Origin: Acephala macrosclerotiorum | Taxonomy: Eukaryota; Ascomycota; Leotiomycetes; Helotiales; Mollisiaceae | Length of the DNA: 10,327 bases | Assembly (NCBI GenBank): GCA_014904845.1 | Contig: MU119814.1 | Coordinates: forward strand, 1 to 10,327 | Direction of reading: 5' to 3' | Notes under the pieces: model-generated | Databases searched by the model: none | Told to the model about the DNA's origin: nothing | What the model saw: the letters and a program-made list of their open reading frames with translations, nothing else | Part shown: in pieces, positions 7,681-10,327 of the stretch | Layout: every line of letters begins with the position of its first letter | How positions within the stretch are numbered: the first letter of the stretch is position 1 | Translations under genes and position numbers: made by a program

Positions 7681-9372
7681 ATAAAATATAAAATAAAAAA
7701 ATTTAATCGTAAATTAATTCGTTTTAAATCTCGAAAAAAAAAATTAAAAAAAAAAATTTATTTTAAATAAAAAATTTAAAATTTAAAATTTTTTAAATTA
7801 TTATTTTTTTTTTTAAAAATTTAATAATTTTTTTAATATTTTTATTAATATTAAATTTTTTTATAAATTTTTTTTTTTTTTTTTAAAATTTAATAAAAAA
7901 AAAATTAAACGAATTTTAAATTTAAATTTATTATTAAAAAATATTAAAAAATTAATTTAATTTAAATTATAATTTATTTTTATTAATAAATATATAAATA
8001 TTTATTATTAAACGAATTTTAATAATTTAATTATTAAAAATTTTTATATTAAATAATAAAATAAATTAAAAATTTTATATAACGAATTATATTAAAAATT
8101 TTATTAATTTTTTTAAATTAAATATTTTTAAAAAAAATTTGAAATTTATTATAAATAATATCGTTAATAATTTTTTTATTAATATTAATAAATATTAAAT
8201 TTATAAAAAATAAAATAAAAAAATTAAATTTTTTAAAATTATTAATATAAATTTAATTAATAAAAGTTTTTATTTTATAAATATATAATTTTAATTTTTA
8301 AATTTTTTTTTTATAATATTTAATTAAATTTACTTTAAAATTTTTTTAATTAAAATTCGATTTTTAATATTAAAAAAAACTTTTATTTAAATAATTAATT
8401 TATTATTTTTTTATAATTATTAAATTATAAATAAATCGTTTAAAATTTATTTAAAAAAAAAATTTAATATATAATAAATTTAAATTTTAAAATATATTTA
8501 TTTATTTTTTTATAAAAAAATTAATTAATTTTATTATTTTAATAAAGTTTAATAAATTAAAAAAAAAATAATAAAATAAAATTTTTTTTTTTTTAAAAAA
8601 TTAATAAAATAATAATTATAATTTAAAATTTATTTATAAAAATTAAATAATAAAAAAAATACATATTATATAAAAAAAAAAATTTATTAAAAAAAATTTA
8701 TTAATAATAAAATTTTAATATATTAATTTTTTTAAAAAAAAATAATAAAAATTTTTTTTTTTTTTCGTTTATTTAAAAGATTTTTATAAAATAAAAATTA
8801 TTATAATTTTTAAATTAATAAACGATTTAATCGAAAAAATAAAAATAAAAATAATAAAAATTTATAAAAATTAAAATCGATTTTTTATTAGTATTTTTTA
8901 TTTATAATAAAAAAAAATAAAAACATTTATAAATTAAAAACAAATATTAAAATAAATTCAAATAAATTAAAATTTTTTTTTTAATATATAATTTATAAAT
9001 TTTAAATAATTATATTTTTATAATTTTAATTTATATTTTATTGTTTTTAAAATATAAATTGAAATTCTTATAAAATATTATATAATAAATTCGATAAAAT
9101 TATTTAATAAACGAATATTTATAAATATTATAAATAATATTTAAAATTTTAATACGATTAATAAAATTTAAAATATTATTTATATTATATATATAATTAA
9201 TTATTAAACGTATATTATTTAATTAAAATAAAATAATATTAAATTATAATAAAATAATTATAATTTTTTATTTTTTATTATCGATAATAAATTAAAATAA
9301 AAAAATAAATAAATTAAAAAACTCGAAAAATTTAAAAAATTTAAAAAAATAAAAAATTTTATACAAAAAAAT
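7681..9372. other. Gene-free AT desert with homopolymer runs
   Basis: Long A and T runs (17 T at 7868-7884) and scattered CpG. The stretch 8640-8780 is dominated by poly-A and poly-T. Slightly more C and G, mostly CpG, appear around 8820-8880 and 9060-9120. No frame, RNA gene, or repeat that I can place with confidence. Confidence 0.65.

Positions 9373-9416
<44 letters not shown>
9373..9416. repeat. AAT/ATT trinucleotide palindrome
   Basis: Six AAT units (9374-9391) meet a run of ATT units (9392-9416). This gives a perfect 38-base inverted repeat, 9373-9410, with no spacer. It can extrude as a cruciform or hairpin and is a likely slippage site. Such palindromic microsatellites often vary in length between isolates. 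It is followed by a CpG at 9419-9420. Confidence 0.8.
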
Positions 9417-9418
<2 letters not shown>

Positions 9419-10327
9419 CGATAAAAAAAAAAAATATTAATATTAATAATTTTTTAAAATTTAATATTTTAAATATTTATATTATTAATAATAATAATTA
9501 ATTATTTTTTAAATTTATTTATAAAAATAAAAAAAAAAAAACTTTTTAATATATATTTTAATTATTAAAAATTTATAAAAATAAAAAAACAAAATACAAA
9601 TTTTTTAAATTTATAATTATTAAATCGTCGTTTGTATTTTTTAAATATATTAATATTTTTTTATAATTAATAAATTGAAAAAATAATTTTATAAATAATA
9701 TATTATAAATTTTTTTTTCAATAATAATTATATTAATAATTTTAATAATTTTATAAAATGTAAAACGTTTTATACGAAATATTTATTTAAATTTTTAATA
9801 TATATATTTATTATAAAATTTATTAATAAATTTTTTAATAAATTATTAAAATATTTAAATTTAAATTTTTTTTTTAATTATAATATTTAAAAATATTATT
9901 AAAAATTTTAATCAAATTAAATCGAGTTTATTAAAACGTAATACGCGATTTTTTAATTTTTTTTTTTTTAAAAAAAAAATATTTATTTAAAATTAAATAT
10001 TTTTTTAAAAATTTTTAAAATAATAATATTTTTTATTTTTTTTTTATTTAATTAAAATTTTTTTTATTACTTTTTTAATTTTTATAAATTTATTATTAAT
10101 ATTATTAATTACAATTACTTTTTTTTTTAAATAATAATATATTAATAATTTTTTATAAAATATTAAAATTGCATTATACGATTTATATAAACGTAATAAA
10201 ATTGATTTTATTTCGTTTTTTATATATAAAATTTATATTTTCGAAGTTTAATAAAATATTTTTTTAAAATATAATAATAATATTATAAAAATTTCAAAAA
10301 TAAAAATTAAAATTATAAAATTTATAC
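9417..10327. other. AT desert to the window end
   Basis: Gene-free. G/C rises a little near 9880-9960 (several CpG, including CGCG-like ACGCGA at 9943) and at 10170-10250. Those stretches keep some TpG and GpC and may be less mutated fragments. Nothing in them could be matched to the island by eye. Confidence 0.55.
9591..9640. repeat. 10-base inverted repeat with 30-base interval
   Basis: AAAATACAAA at 9591-9600 is the exact reverse complement of TTTGTATTTT at 9631-9640. Both arms hold a C or G outside CpG, which is rare in this DNA, so the match is less trivial than an all-AT palindrome. The loop has two adjacent CpG (9626-9630). Possibly the remnant of terminal repeats or a hairpin; chance is not excluded. 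Confidence 0.45.

Noticed and set aside
1..10327. Mitochondrial, apicoplast or Plasmodium/Dictyostelium-type AT-rich DNA
   Set aside because: Those do not show a strong CpG excess among surviving C and G, and the island with a transition-mutated twin is explained directly by RIP.
1..10327. Bisulfite-converted or otherwise chemically altered sequence
   Set aside because: Conversion would deplete C on one strand only; here C and G are equally depleted, and the island keeps both.
1..10327. CRISPR array or phage-like system
   Set aside because: No regularly spaced conserved repeats with unique spacers; the repeats seen are degenerate AT-rich subunits.

Overview
The window is gene-free, extremely AT-rich DNA that looks like nuclear heterochromatin of a filamentous ascomycete (Pezizomycotina) saturated by repeat-induced point mutation (RIP). 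I counted 15 G/C bases in positions 1-720 (about 2%). Surviving C and G sit disproportionately in CpG: in 1201-1920 I count 21 C, 16 of them followed by G, against fewer than one expected by chance. C and G are lost on both strands alike. This is the expected residue of C-to-T mutation on both strands that prefers CpA and spares CpG. No reading frame of useful length exists on either strand, and I see no tRNA, rRNA or protein gene.

Layout: 1-1748 is AT desert, with a CpG-richer block at 1201-1710. 1749-2400 is copy 1 of a degenerate dispersed repeat (family A), built from AT-rich subunits. 2681-3169 is a heavily mutated copy of the sequence at 5756-6360, in the opposite orientation. 3170-5755 is AT-rich spacer with simple repeats. 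5756-6110 is an abrupt island of ordinary composition (146 G/C in 360 bases of 5761-6120, about 41%). It fades through 6111-6390 (about 12% G/C) back into desert. 7052-7680 is copy 2 of family A, in direct orientation. 7681-10327 is desert with homopolymers, an AAT/ATT palindrome and a short hairpin.

The central observation is the pair 2681-3169 / 5756-6360. Read on the minus strand, the island aligns base by base with the left copy. Nearly every difference is C-to-T or G-to-A in the left copy, plus a few small indels. The window therefore holds a natural before-and-after record of the mutation process. Whether the two arms are the ends of one element of about 3.7 kb, two oppositely oriented solo LTRs, or independent insertions cannot be settled from this window. 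All alignments and counts were made by eye.
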